Position numbers and translations under genes: made by a program. Shown here piece by piece: positions 40,025 to 49,400 of a stretch of 64,000 nucleotides of DNA. How positions within the stretch are numbered: position 1 is the first letter of the stretch; every line of letters begins with the position of its first letter. Source of the stretch: Paenibacillus algicola (lineage in GTDB: Bacteria > Bacillota > Bacilli > Paenibacillales > Paenibacillaceae); NCBI RefSeq assembly GCF_005577435.1, contig NZ_CP040396.1, positions 1,422,501-1,486,500 of the forward strand. Reading direction: 5' to 3'. The notes beneath the pieces were generated by a model. The model saw nothing but the letters and a program-made list of their open reading frames with translations. It searched no databases and was not told the origin of the DNA.

Positions 40025-42274
40025 ATGCTGCGAAATTGGTTTCAGCGTCTGTTCATATCCTACATCTCTATTTTTCTGAGTGTCATTTTTTTGCTGTGTG
40101 TGATCTTTTATATCTTTATTCGACAGATGATGGAACAGGACATGGAGCGTCTCAATGCCCGCTACGCAGCATATGTGCTGCAGGCTGTTGAATTTCAATT
40201 GCGCAGCATTGATCAAGGCATCATTGACGAAATTCAGACGAGCAGCTTGTTTACACGTTTTTTTGAATCGAGTGGGGATGATTCGCTTCTTCACCTTGAA
40301 ATGGTTAGGAAGCTTCGTTCATTGATGCTGCAATATCCGCTTATCGACAGCGTATATATTGTGAGGGTAACGGATGGAAAGACTTTAACCAGCAGCACGA
40401 GTACTTACTTAAACGAGTTTGGTGACGCGGCATTTTTCATGAATAATATGAAATCTGAAGTAAATCAGAACTGGACAAGCCTTAGAGAATTTCACGAACT
40501 AGAAGCGCAGAAGTTAAAAAATGTGGTTTCATTGTTCCGCAGATATCCAATACTTAGTGGAGAATACGGCGGTGTAGTGATCAATATCAGTGAGCAAAAT
40601 TTAAGGTCGTTCTTAATGGAAGCACAGCAGGATACAGTAAGCTACACAGAACTGTATGATGCGAAGGGCAATCAAATATTTGAAAGCGATATGAATCGCC
40701 ATAAAGAGCCGCCGATTACAGAGCTGTCCTCTTCCTATACCGGATGGAAGCTATTGAGTGGTGCCCGTTCTACAGAAGGGGGATTGATGTGGTGGTTCTC
40801 GGTTGGCAACCGGTGGGTGTTCAGTGCACTGCTATTGATTTTTGCTGGAGGGCTCCTGATTTTCTATGCTTCGATTCGAAACTATCGCCCGGTTAGAAAA
40901 ATAAGCGATACATTAAGATCCTTTTATATGCGCACCAACCTTAACCCGCCAGATGACCCTGTCAACGATCATGGTATATTTGAGAAGTCGTTGGACGAGC
41001 TGGTGGACATTTCAAAAAAATACTGGAATCAGTCCAATGAAGTCCAGCAGTTGAGCCGTCGGCATTTTTTCCGAGAGATTGTTGAGGGGAGCCGGAGGAT
41101 CGGTCATGACGAGTGGAATGCAGCTATGCATACCTATGCTATGCCGGGACAATTGTCATTTGCATTGGTGGTTAATGTAGAAATTGATCATTATACAGAT
41201 TTCCAAACACAGTATAATTGCAGAGATCAACAGCTTCTGAAATATGTGCTCGCAACAGCCCACCAAGAGGCCGCACAAAAGGAGCCTCAGCTGCATCTAT
41301 GGCAGGAATGGATCGCACCGATGAGGATTACGGCTATTGTAAGGTTTAACTCTTTGTCTGCAAAAGAAAATGTGCTCCATGTCTACAAGCAGCTTCAAAG
41401 CTGGGCACAAGAGCATTTGAGCTTTTCAGTCACGATTGGCTTAGGGGAAGTTGTTCATGAGCCCGGAGCTTTGGTCGAATCTTATGAACAAGCACTGGAG
41501 GCTGCTCGTTATAAGCTGGTGCTAGGGACAGGTATGCTGATCTCCTATCGGGATGTACCGGTGGGTGAAAAAGAAGAACTGTATAACAACTTTATCCAGC
41601 TGAGAAGTGCCGTTGACTTGTATCGTCTAGGAAAAGATCATTGGGAAAATAAGCTGTCCGAGCTGTTTGACAGCCTGAAGGTGGACTGGTTTTCATCTGA
41701 AGACATGCGCAGTCTCCTGAATTACTTCATCTATCACTTAGAACGAGAGATGCGTAAGCTGCCCCCACAATGGTACCAGGAATGGAATACGGCTGCGTAT
41801 GAACGATTAAATCAGGCAGCGGACCGCGCAGAGCACCTTGACGAGCTGCTGAAAGAGTGGATCACGATTTTGCAAGAATGCCGTTTATGCTTTGCAGACC
41901 GGCTTCATACTCTACAGCACTATTCCGTGATCCGTGACGTGCGGGCATATCTTGAGAATCATTACAGCGATGCAGATATGTCCTTAATTGTGTTGAGTGA
42001 CCGCTTTAATATTAATGCTAAGTACTTAAGTCAATTGTTTAAAGAAGCGTTTGGTGAGAAGTTTATCGACGTATTGTTAAAGCTTCGGATGGAGAAAGCC
42101 AAAGAGCTTTTAAGAGATACTGCTTTAGCTATTCAAGATATTGCGATTCAGGTAGGTTACACAAACGCAATCTCGTTTAGTCAGGCATTCAAGAAGCTTC
42201 ATGGCATTTCTCCTTCCTATTACCGTAAATCCTTGACGGGTATGGAGTCTTCTGAAAATAATGAGGTCGACTGA
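40025..42274 (+). CDS. Membrane-anchored AraC-family regulator (YesS-like)
   Basis: A 749-aa protein with two membrane segments (about 8-35 and 262-285), an external sensor domain between them, a cytosolic middle region (about 290-640) and a C-terminal AraC HTH (about 645-745). The HTH contains the segments LSDRFNINAKYLSQLFKEAFG and IAIQVGYTNAISFSQAFKKLHG, followed by SPSYYRKSL. Such proteins sense extracellular sugars or binding proteins and activate adjacent ABC importers. It directly precedes the first importer. A terminator at 42307-42338 separates the two units. Confidence 0.9.
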   Translation: MLRNWFQRLFISYISIFLSVIFLLCVIFYIFIRQMMEQDMERLNARYAAYVLQAVEFQLRSIDQGIIDEIQTSSLFTRFFESSGDDSLLHLEMVRKLRSLMLQYPLIDSVYIVRVTDGKTLTSSTSTYLNEFGDAAFFMNNMKSEVNQNWTSLREFHELEAQKLKNVVSLFRRYPILSGEYGGVVINISEQNLRSFLMEAQQDTVSYTELYDAKGNQIFESDMNRHKEPPITELSSSYTGWKLLSGARSTEGGLMWWFSVGNRWVFSALLLIFAGGLLIFYASIRNYRPVRKISDTLRSFYMRTNLNPPDDPVNDHGIFEKSLDELVDISKKYWNQSNEVQQLSRRHFFREIVEGSRRIGHDEWNAAMHTYAMPGQLSFALVVNVEIDHYTDFQTQYNCRDQQLLKYVLATAHQEAAQKEPQLHLWQEWIAPMRITAIVRFNSLSAKENVLHVYKQLQSWAQEHLSFSVTIGLGEVVHEPGALVESYEQALEAARYKLVLGTGMLISYRDVPVGEKEELYNNFIQLRSAVDLYRLGKDHWENKLSELFDSLKVDWFSSEDMRSLLNYFIYHLEREMRKLPPQWYQEWNTAAYERLNQAADRAEHLDELLKEWITILQECRLCFADRLHTLQHYSVIRDVRAYLENHYSDADMSLIVLSDRFNINAKYLSQLFKEAFGEKFIDVLLKLRMEKAKELLRDTALAIQDIAIQVGYTNAISFSQAFKKLHGISPSYYRKSLTGMESSENNEVD

Positions 42275-42306
42275 AACTAATGCATATATTTTGCTTCTTT
42301 CAACAG

Positions 42307-42338
42307 CCACGGGCCCTTATGGTCTGTGGTTTTTTTTG
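42307..42338 (+). terminator. Terminator after the membrane AraC gene
   Basis: A nine-base-pair stem CCACGGGCC/GGTCTGTGG (two wobbles) followed by eight T. Confidence 0.75.
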
Positions 42339-42423
42339 TATAAGTGAGCAGAAAACTATATGTTGCCGGATTTATTGTAACCCCTTACATTAGGGCTACC
42401 AATAACTGAAAGGAGGAAACCTT

Positions 42424-43380
42424 ATGGCACGGAGCATGATCCGTATGCGCGGTAATTCTCAGAAAGCTGTAGATCGTTCATTCAAAAGAAGAGCGAGCTT
42501 TAGTAAAACCGCTCCACTGCTAGTAATGCTTGCACCCGTTCTTATCTACTACATTGTGTTTAAGTACATTCCTATGCTGGGACTTGTCATTGCATTTAAG
42601 GATTACAATTTAATCGATGGTATTCTTAAAAGTCCTTGGGTGGGTTTTGATAACTTCAGACTGCTGTTCAGTAATCCGCAAAGCCTGAACATTATCAGAA
42701 ACACGCTTGTGCTCAGCACGCTCTCGGTCATCGTCGGCTTTCCGTTTCCGATCTTAATCGCCTTGCTGCTTAATGAAGCGAGAGTGAAGTGGTTTAAGAA
42801 AAGTGTTCAGACGCTGGTCTACCTGCCTCACTTTTTCAGCTGGGTTATTGTCGGTGGGATTGTGTTAACCGTATTTTCACAGGAAACTGGCATTGTGAAC
42901 ACGGTAACTCGTTACCTATTTGGCATTGAAATCCCTTACCTCTACCAAAATACGAGCTGGGTCGCTATTTTTCTCGGCTCTGGAATTTGGAAAGAAGCGG
43001 GATTTAGCGCCATTATATACTTGGCTGCATTAACATCGATTAACCCAAGTCTTTATGAAGCGGCAAGTATTGACGGGGCAAGCAAGCTGAGGAAAATATG
43101 GCATATTACACTGCCTGCGATCAGGCCTACAATGATTATTTTACTTATTCTGGCTATGGGCCGAATTATGGAGGTAGGCTTTGATCCAATTTTTGTGCTT
43201 CAAAATTCAGCAGTCAAAGATGTGGCTGATGTGATCAGTACGTATATCTACACAATGGGGGTTCAAAATGGCTATTATTCGCTAACAACTGCAATGGGCT
43301 TGTTTGAATCATTCGTCGGATTAGTTCTGGTCTTGAGCGCAAATCGGGTCGCCCGAAAATTCGGTCAACAATTGTGGTAG
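42424..43380 (+). CDS. Sugar ABC transporter permease, LplB type (system 1)
   Basis: A 318-aa, six-span permease with the CUT1 EAA motif YEAASIDGASKLRKIWHITLP at about 215-235 and the N-terminal YIPMLGLVIAFKDYN segment characteristic of the LplB group. It pairs with the next permease and the binding protein. ATG 42424 follows aaggagga. The system has no ATPase gene; such importers normally share MsmX. Confidence 0.93.
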   Translation: MARSMIRMRGNSQKAVDRSFKRRASFSKTAPLLVMLAPVLIYYIVFKYIPMLGLVIAFKDYNLIDGILKSPWVGFDNFRLLFSNPQSLNIIRNTLVLSTLSVIVGFPFPILIALLLNEARVKWFKKSVQTLVYLPHFFSWVIVGGIVLTVFSQETGIVNTVTRYLFGIEIPYLYQNTSWVAIFLGSGIWKEAGFSAIIYLAALTSINPSLYEAASIDGASKLRKIWHITLPAIRPTMIILLILAMGRIMEVGFDPIFVLQNSAVKDVADVISTYIYTMGVQNGYYSLTTAMGLFESFVGLVLVLSANRVARKFGQQLW

Positions 43381-43392
43381 GAGGATGACCTG

Positions 43393-44268
43393 ATGATTTA
43401 TGAAAAGCAAGAACGCTGGTTCTCTATTATGGTTTACTTTATTCTGTTCCTTGCAGGCGCATCGTGCTTGCTGCCTTTAATTTATATTATTTCAGTTTCG
43501 TTTAGCAGCTACGATGCAATTGTGACCGGTAAAGTAAGCTTTTGGCCGATTGAAGCTACACTGGATAATTATAGACAGCTGCTTAAAGGAACACGGGTCG
43601 TACAAGGTCTCGTAAACAATGTTATTTTGACCGTTGTCGGAACCTTGCTTAGCCTGGGCATGACTATTTTGGCCGCCTATCCATTGTCTCGAGGATATTG
43701 CTATGGCAGAAGATTTTTTACATTGGCAATCATTTTCACCATGCTATTTCAGGGTGGGCTGATACCTTCATTCATGCTGATCAAGAATCTGGATTTGATG
43801 AACACATATTGGTCTTTATGGCTACCTGGCATTGTGAGCACCTACAACATGCTGATCATGCGGACATTTTTTGAACAAATCCCGGAAGAAATGATCGAGT
43901 CAGCACAAATAGACGGTTCGGGGGAATGGCGAATATTGCTTCATCTGATTCTACCGCTGTCTAAACCGGTCCTGGCTACATTGGGGTTGTTCTATGCAGT
44001 ACATTATTGGAATTTGTTTCTTCCCGTTCTGCTCTATATTACGGAGTCTGAAAAAATCAATCTGACCGTAATGGTGCAGCAAATGATTCAAAGTACGCAG
44101 CTGATCGCTTTATTAGGGCAGGACTCTGCGAACATTGACATCATGCTGACACCTGCTGGAATCAAATCGGCAGGCATTCTGGTGCTAGTGCTGCCATTGA
44201 TGATGGTCTATCCGTTTCTGCAAAAGTATTTTGTCAAGGGGGTGATGCTTGGTGCGGTAAAGGGATAA
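43393..44268 (+). CDS. Sugar ABC transporter permease, LplC/YtcP type (system 1)
   Basis: A 291-aa six-span permease with EAA-loop sequence MIESAQIDGSGEWRILLHLILP and the conserved C-terminus KYFVKGVMLGAVKG. It begins 12 bp after the first permease and follows gtaggagg. Together they form the heterodimeric translocation pore. Confidence 0.93.
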   Translation: MIYEKQERWFSIMVYFILFLAGASCLLPLIYIISVSFSSYDAIVTGKVSFWPIEATLDNYRQLLKGTRVVQGLVNNVILTVVGTLLSLGMTILAAYPLSRGYCYGRRFFTLAIIFTMLFQGGLIPSFMLIKNLDLMNTYWSLWLPGIVSTYNMLIMRTFFEQIPEEMIESAQIDGSGEWRILLHLILPLSKPVLATLGLFYAVHYWNLFLPVLLYITESEKINLTVMVQQMIQSTQLIALLGQDSANIDIMLTPAGIKSAGILVLVLPLMMVYPFLQKYFVKGVMLGAVKG

Positions 44269-44317
44269 GCTCAACTTTGGTATAACGTTTACGATTACAC
44301 TATGAGGAGTGGGGCAA

Positions 44318-46000
44318 TTGAAAAGGAAGGCAGTCTCTTTGAGTAAAGTATTGGCATTTGTACTTATGATCGCATTTCTGCTTGTAGGCTGTTCACAGAA
44401 TGAAGCCAATTCACCTTCGCCAACGGTGAAAGACAACGAGGCAGCAACGGATAAGCCTACAATTACAGTCCCTTTTGTAGATTTCGGAGTCATTCCAACC
44501 AGCCAGGGTACAGGTGAGCAAAATTTCTGGACGGAATGGATTAATGAGAATGCGCCTGTTCAAGTGGAATTTATGAACATTCCTGTGGCACAGCGCATTG
44601 AAAAATATAATGCATTGTTTGCTTCAGGGGATGCGCCGGACCTCATCATGACCTTTGGTGACGAATATATCAATCATCTGATCGATCAGAAGCTGGTGAT
44701 GCCGATTGATGAGCTGATTGAGAAATACAGCACAGAATACAAAGCGCTGATGGAAAAGTATCCTGAAATTAAAAAGGTAGCTACCAAGTCAGACGGAAAT
44801 ATGTATCAGTTTACTCGTGTTATCGGGTTAAAAACAAACCGGATTATGGTGATCCGTGACGACTGGCTGAAAAAACTCGGACTTGAAATGCCACGAACGA
44901 CAGAGGAGCTATACGCTGTCGCAGAGGCTTTCGCGAAGGAAGATCCCGATGGTAACGGCAAAGCTGATACTTATGGGATTGGGTTATCCGAAAATAGCCG
45001 GAATCTGATCAATGATATCTTCGGCGTTACCAGCTATTATGAAACAGAAGGCAAGCTAACGAGAGATGACGAGCCAAGCCGCCAGGCGCTGAGTTTTATG
45101 AAAAAGCTGTACGATAACAATGTGGTTGACAAGGATTTCCTGACCGATGTTATCGGGGATAAGGAAAAGCAAGATTTTCTGAATGGCAAGCTCGGCATCA
45201 CCTTTATTAATCAGGGAGCCAGAGCAATGGGGTATGATACTTTTAAAACCTTTAAGAACAATAACCCTGATGGGTCCTATCAGACCATGCCAATTCCTGA
45301 GTCTCCAACTGGAAAACACATGATTTATTTAAATCCACCTTTTGAAATGTTTGTGATGGTGAATTCCAAAGCGAAGAATCCGGAAGCGGTCATGAAATAT
45401 ATTGACTTTCTGATTAAAGATTCTACTGGAATTACAATGAGCTATGGAATTAAAGACAAGCATTGGAAGCTCGGAGAGAACGGATGTCCACAAAGCCTGG
45501 ATTCTGCGCTTTATACAGAAGAAGTGGGATGGAATCGCTTGTATTTTGAATGGCTGTATCCAGAAATGGAATTCGGTCCGTGCCGGGACTTCGTCAGCAC
45601 GTTAAATCCGGAAGATCCGATGGATGAAGCATTTATTCAAATTGCTAATGATGCTGCTGAATTTTATTTAAACGGGGATCACAAGCCGAGCTTTTTGACT
45701 TATGGAAATTACATGCCTCAAATGCCCAAAGAGCTCAATCAAATCGGGTCGACGATGAACAAAACAATTACTGATATTAGGAATAAATCTATCGTTAGCG
45801 GAGCTTCCTATACGGTAGATCAAGCCTTGAAGGATGCAGAGGATATTTTTGTAAAGTCCGGTGGTGAACGGATTCTGGAATTCCATAACCAGTGGTTTAC
45901 TTCAGAGAAACAATCAGACGTATTCTTAAAGAAAGACGTTTATAATTTCTACACCACAAAGCAAAAAGATTTGATGAAAAAACCAGCTGTTGATTTTTAA
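44318..46000 (+). CDS. Sugar ABC transporter substrate-binding lipoprotein, LplA/YtcQ type (system 1)
   Basis: A 560-aa extracellular solute-binding lipoprotein. The signal ends at lipobox LLVGC followed by SQNE. The large bilobed body includes WTEWINENAPVQVEF and FASGDAPDLIMTFG, typical of the long CUT1 binding proteins that take oligosaccharides. TTG 44318 is preferred to GTG 44309, because gaggag at 44304-44309 is eight bases from it and would overlap the GTG. It is followed by a strong terminator. Confidence 0.92.
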   Translation: MKRKAVSLSKVLAFVLMIAFLLVGCSQNEANSPSPTVKDNEAATDKPTITVPFVDFGVIPTSQGTGEQNFWTEWINENAPVQVEFMNIPVAQRIEKYNALFASGDAPDLIMTFGDEYINHLIDQKLVMPIDELIEKYSTEYKALMEKYPEIKKVATKSDGNMYQFTRVIGLKTNRIMVIRDDWLKKLGLEMPRTTEELYAVAEAFAKEDPDGNGKADTYGIGLSENSRNLINDIFGVTSYYETEGKLTRDDEPSRQALSFMKKLYDNNVVDKDFLTDVIGDKEKQDFLNGKLGITFINQGARAMGYDTFKTFKNNNPDGSYQTMPIPESPTGKHMIYLNPPFEMFVMVNSKAKNPEAVMKYIDFLIKDSTGITMSYGIKDKHWKLGENGCPQSLDSALYTEEVGWNRLYFEWLYPEMEFGPCRDFVSTLNPEDPMDEAFIQIANDAAEFYLNGDHKPSFLTYGNYMPQMPKELNQIGSTMNKTITDIRNKSIVSGASYTVDQALKDAEDIFVKSGGERILEFHNQWFTSEKQSDVFLKKDVYNFYTTKQKDLMKKPAVDF

Positions 46001-46045
46001 TCCGTACTTACATTTCTAGGAATTGCATTACTTCATCAAAAAAGA

Positions 46046-46086
46046 AAAGGCCGCACCGCAGATAAATCTGTGGCTTCGGCCTTTCT
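46046..46086 (+). terminator. Terminator of ABC system 1
   Basis: Interrupted stem aaaggccg-ca-ccgcagat with atctgtgg-ctt-cggccttt, then a short T-rich tail. Confidence 0.85.
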
Positions 46087-46414
46087 TATTGAACTTTCGT
46101 CAATAGCTTATACACAAGCTCTTTGAGACTGATTTTATTATTTATTCATATTGAGGAGAAATCATAGGAAGAGGAGGAATATTTGTTAGTGAAATCAGGT
46201 CTTAGGAAGTTACTTTCATGAATCCTGCAGAGCAATAAAAGACTAATAGATAAGCGTTTATTTACTATTGAAGTACCGGAAACCTTATATTAATGTTTGT
46301 TCTAAGCTGGAAATGATAACGCATACAAAGCAACAAAAAGCACATTTCCAAATACCATGATAAAAAGGGAGGTCCAAGGTTAGTAGATTAACAAAATTAC
46401 AGGGAGATGAAAAC
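46087..46414 (+). other. Leader region before the giant surface enzyme
   Basis: About 330 bp, AT-rich. A purine-rich gaggaggaat at 46171 precedes only a 12-codon ORF. A cre-like site lies at 46313-46328. An agggagatg site lies just before the ATG at 46415. No confident promoter was found. Confidence 0.5.
46313..46328 (+). promoter_or_regulatory. CcpA-binding (cre) site candidate
   Basis: aTGATAACGCATACAa fits the cre consensus WTGNAARCGNWWWCAW at all defined positions but one (46317). It lies about 90 bp upstream of the giant surface enzyme. Confidence 0.5.
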
Positions 46415-49400
46415 ATGTCAAGAATGAAAAAACGGGCGCCTGGGCTTGTGCGATGGCTAGTGATTGCGCTTATTGTAAGTTTGCTTCCTTGGACGCCAGC
46501 CGAGCTACAGGCTGCAGAAGAAGAAATTTCAGTTCAGCCGCCTCTTCATGAGGCGATATCCTTGTATCCGGCACCGGAAGGACTGCCTGCATCAAATTAT
46601 TATAGTGTAATGGTGAACGGAAAGAATTCATACACCTACCAAAGTGTTAATCATTATCCGGATACGTATACTTCTGGACAAGGAGATAATGCTTCCTGGA
46701 CTAGCTTTGCGATGGAAGATGGCCCTGTCACTATTGAAGTGACCAGGTTGACAGGTGATCCTGTGAAGAAAGCGGTAGTGAGGCCTTTGGATCTCGGCAT
46801 TACGCCGGTTATAGACGGCAATACCGTTCGATTTACACTAGACAATCCCGCTAAAGTATCTGTAGAATTTGACGGCGACCTGAAGAATAAAATGTTTATC
46901 TTCGCCGATCCTCCGGAGGACCCGCAATTAATACCGAATAAGCAGGATCCTCATGTGCTGGTATATGAATCCGGTTCACACAATCTGGATCAGGATAACG
47001 CATTGACGGAAGGAAAAACTCTTTATTTCGAGCCTGGGATCCATGATTTAGGAGATAACAAGACCTACAGCTTGAGATCAAATCAGACCATATATGTTGC
47101 TCCCGGTGCTTACGTTAAAGGATCCTTTACAGGTAACGGTCAGCGGAACATCTCCATTTTGGGCCGAGGAATAATTTCGGGAGAGAATAAAAAACACGAC
47201 GGCAAGTGGGGCGTCGATGGTCTGCTTGTATTCCGTAACATTCATGACTTTCATGTGGATGGACCAACGCTTGTCGATACTCCGGGTTTTAATCTTGCAA
47301 ACTATACAGGAATCTCTGAAGATCCGGCTGATCTAAATGTATATAACAATATTAAAATGATTGGCTGGAGACACAATTCCGATGGTATTCATCCGATCGG
47401 AAACAGTACAGTTCGTGACATCTTCTTTTTTGGAACGGATGATGCCATTGACATTGGTCAAGGTATTTCTTATCTGGATGTCCAGGACGTGGTTGCCTGG
47501 CAGCATAAGAACGGATCGGTCCTGCTTATTAGCTGGAACGGAGAGTATGCGGATCGTGTGTCTGTAAACAATGTTGACGTCATCCATTATGATACGCATG
47601 GGGGCAACAATGGTCATGTCATTCTTGCACTGCATGGAGGCGGCAATCCAGGCGATCTTCGCAATTTTATGATACAGGATGTAAGGGTGGAGGAGTTTAA
47701 TGGCAGCTCCAAAAGCTTCATTGGATTAAGCATTACGAAGACTCAATTTGCGAACGGGAAAGATTTTGGGAAAATAGAGCATATGTATTTTAAAGACTTG
47801 CGGATTGACCAGCCTTCCAGTGGTAATTTAATCAGCGGTCTTCCTTCTTCGGAAGCCCCCGACAGCAAAGTGTCCCATCTAGTATTTGACCATCTTGTCA
47901 TTAATGGGAAGGTTGTGACCAGTTTAAATGAAGCGGGAATCATGACAGATCAAACCTCGGAAGATATCGTGTTTGTGGACCGCAACCGTGCAGCGAATTG
48001 GAGTTTTGAAGAGCAACAAGACTCGTCTGTTCAGGAGTGGTCTAATGCTGGGGATGAGAATGCTTTTTCTGTTCAAGAGGCTCCCGGACTAGAACTGAAA
48101 CAGGGTGAAGCACGACGGGAAGTCTATAATCCGCTGGGAGCAGCGCTTGGTAGTCGATATGCTGTTCATCAAAGCTCAGAAAATTATTATGTAGAGACCT
48201 CTCAAGAAATCAGTGGTCTCGAGGATGGAGAATACACTCTGAGTGCTTGGGTGAAGTCTAGTGGCGGACAGGAAAAAGCGGTGATGTCTGTCTCAGGTCA
48301 TGGACGTGAAAATCAGGTTGTGGAAATTCCGGAAAGTAATGAATGGACTAAAGTTTCCATCAAAAATATTCAGGTAACAACAGGAAAAGCAGAAATTAAG
48401 TTCACATCTCAAGCAATAGGTGAGCAATGGATATATTTTGATCATATTGTGTTTGGCAAGCAATATTTGTATCAGATTCCTTCTTCGGATTCTCCATATA
48501 AAGCACAAGCCATTATGGGGACTGCAGCTATAGATGGCCTGATTGATTCCGCTTGGGAAAAAGCACCGATGATTAAGAGTGATCAGCTGCGACTGGGTAA
48601 CTCATCGAATACGGGATTTTTCCGTATGATGTGGGATCAGAAATATTTGTACATCCTGGCACAGGTTCCGGTGAACGGCAGCTTGAATGCAGAGTCATCA
48701 GACCTTTGGAATCGTGACAGTGTAGAAGTGTTTCTCGATCATGATAATTCAAAATCCCCGACGTATGACGACAATGACAGACACATCATCATGGACTATA
48801 AAAATCAAATTCAAGCCTTTGATGTATTGGGTACTGCAGGTATGGACTCCGCTGCCTCACTGCTTAACAATGGCTATGTTGCTGAAGTAAAGATTCCGTT
48901 CACGGATACACCGCGTATTGGTGACATCCTGGGTATGGATGTTCAGGTCAATAGTACGAACGGAAGCCCTTCTCGCCAGTCGATCAGTGGATGGTCGGGA
49001 ACTCAGAACCAATCAGATCAGACTCCATCAGTATGGGGAGAGCTTGAATTGATCGGATACGAGTCCGAAGCCATAATGGGTACGCCTACTATAAGTGAGA
49101 TCATTGATTCAGAGTGGAATGAGGTGCCGGCTGTAAACATTGATCAGCTTCGGATGGGGAATTCCATAACTCCAGGTACACTCAAAGCGATGTGGGACCA
49201 TCACCACTTGTATCTTTTGGCGGAGGTTTATGGAGATACTGCGCTGAATGCAGTAAATAAGAATATCTGGGAAAATGATTCCGTTGAGTTTTTTGTAAAT
49301 CCGGTAAAATCCAGAAGGCTTTCTTATGGATCTGAAGATCGTCATATTATTGTGAACTATGAAAACAGCATTAAAAACTTCGACCAGGTAGGATTAGACA

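Noticed and set aside
44283..44300. cre-like sequence on the minus strand between permease and binding-protein genes of system 1
   Set aside because: Two fixed positions are wrong and it is inside an operon, so the evidence is weak.
46183..46221. A 12-codon ORF after gaggaggaat in the leader of the giant enzyme
   Set aside because: It is too short to support and has no sign of conservation in the window.
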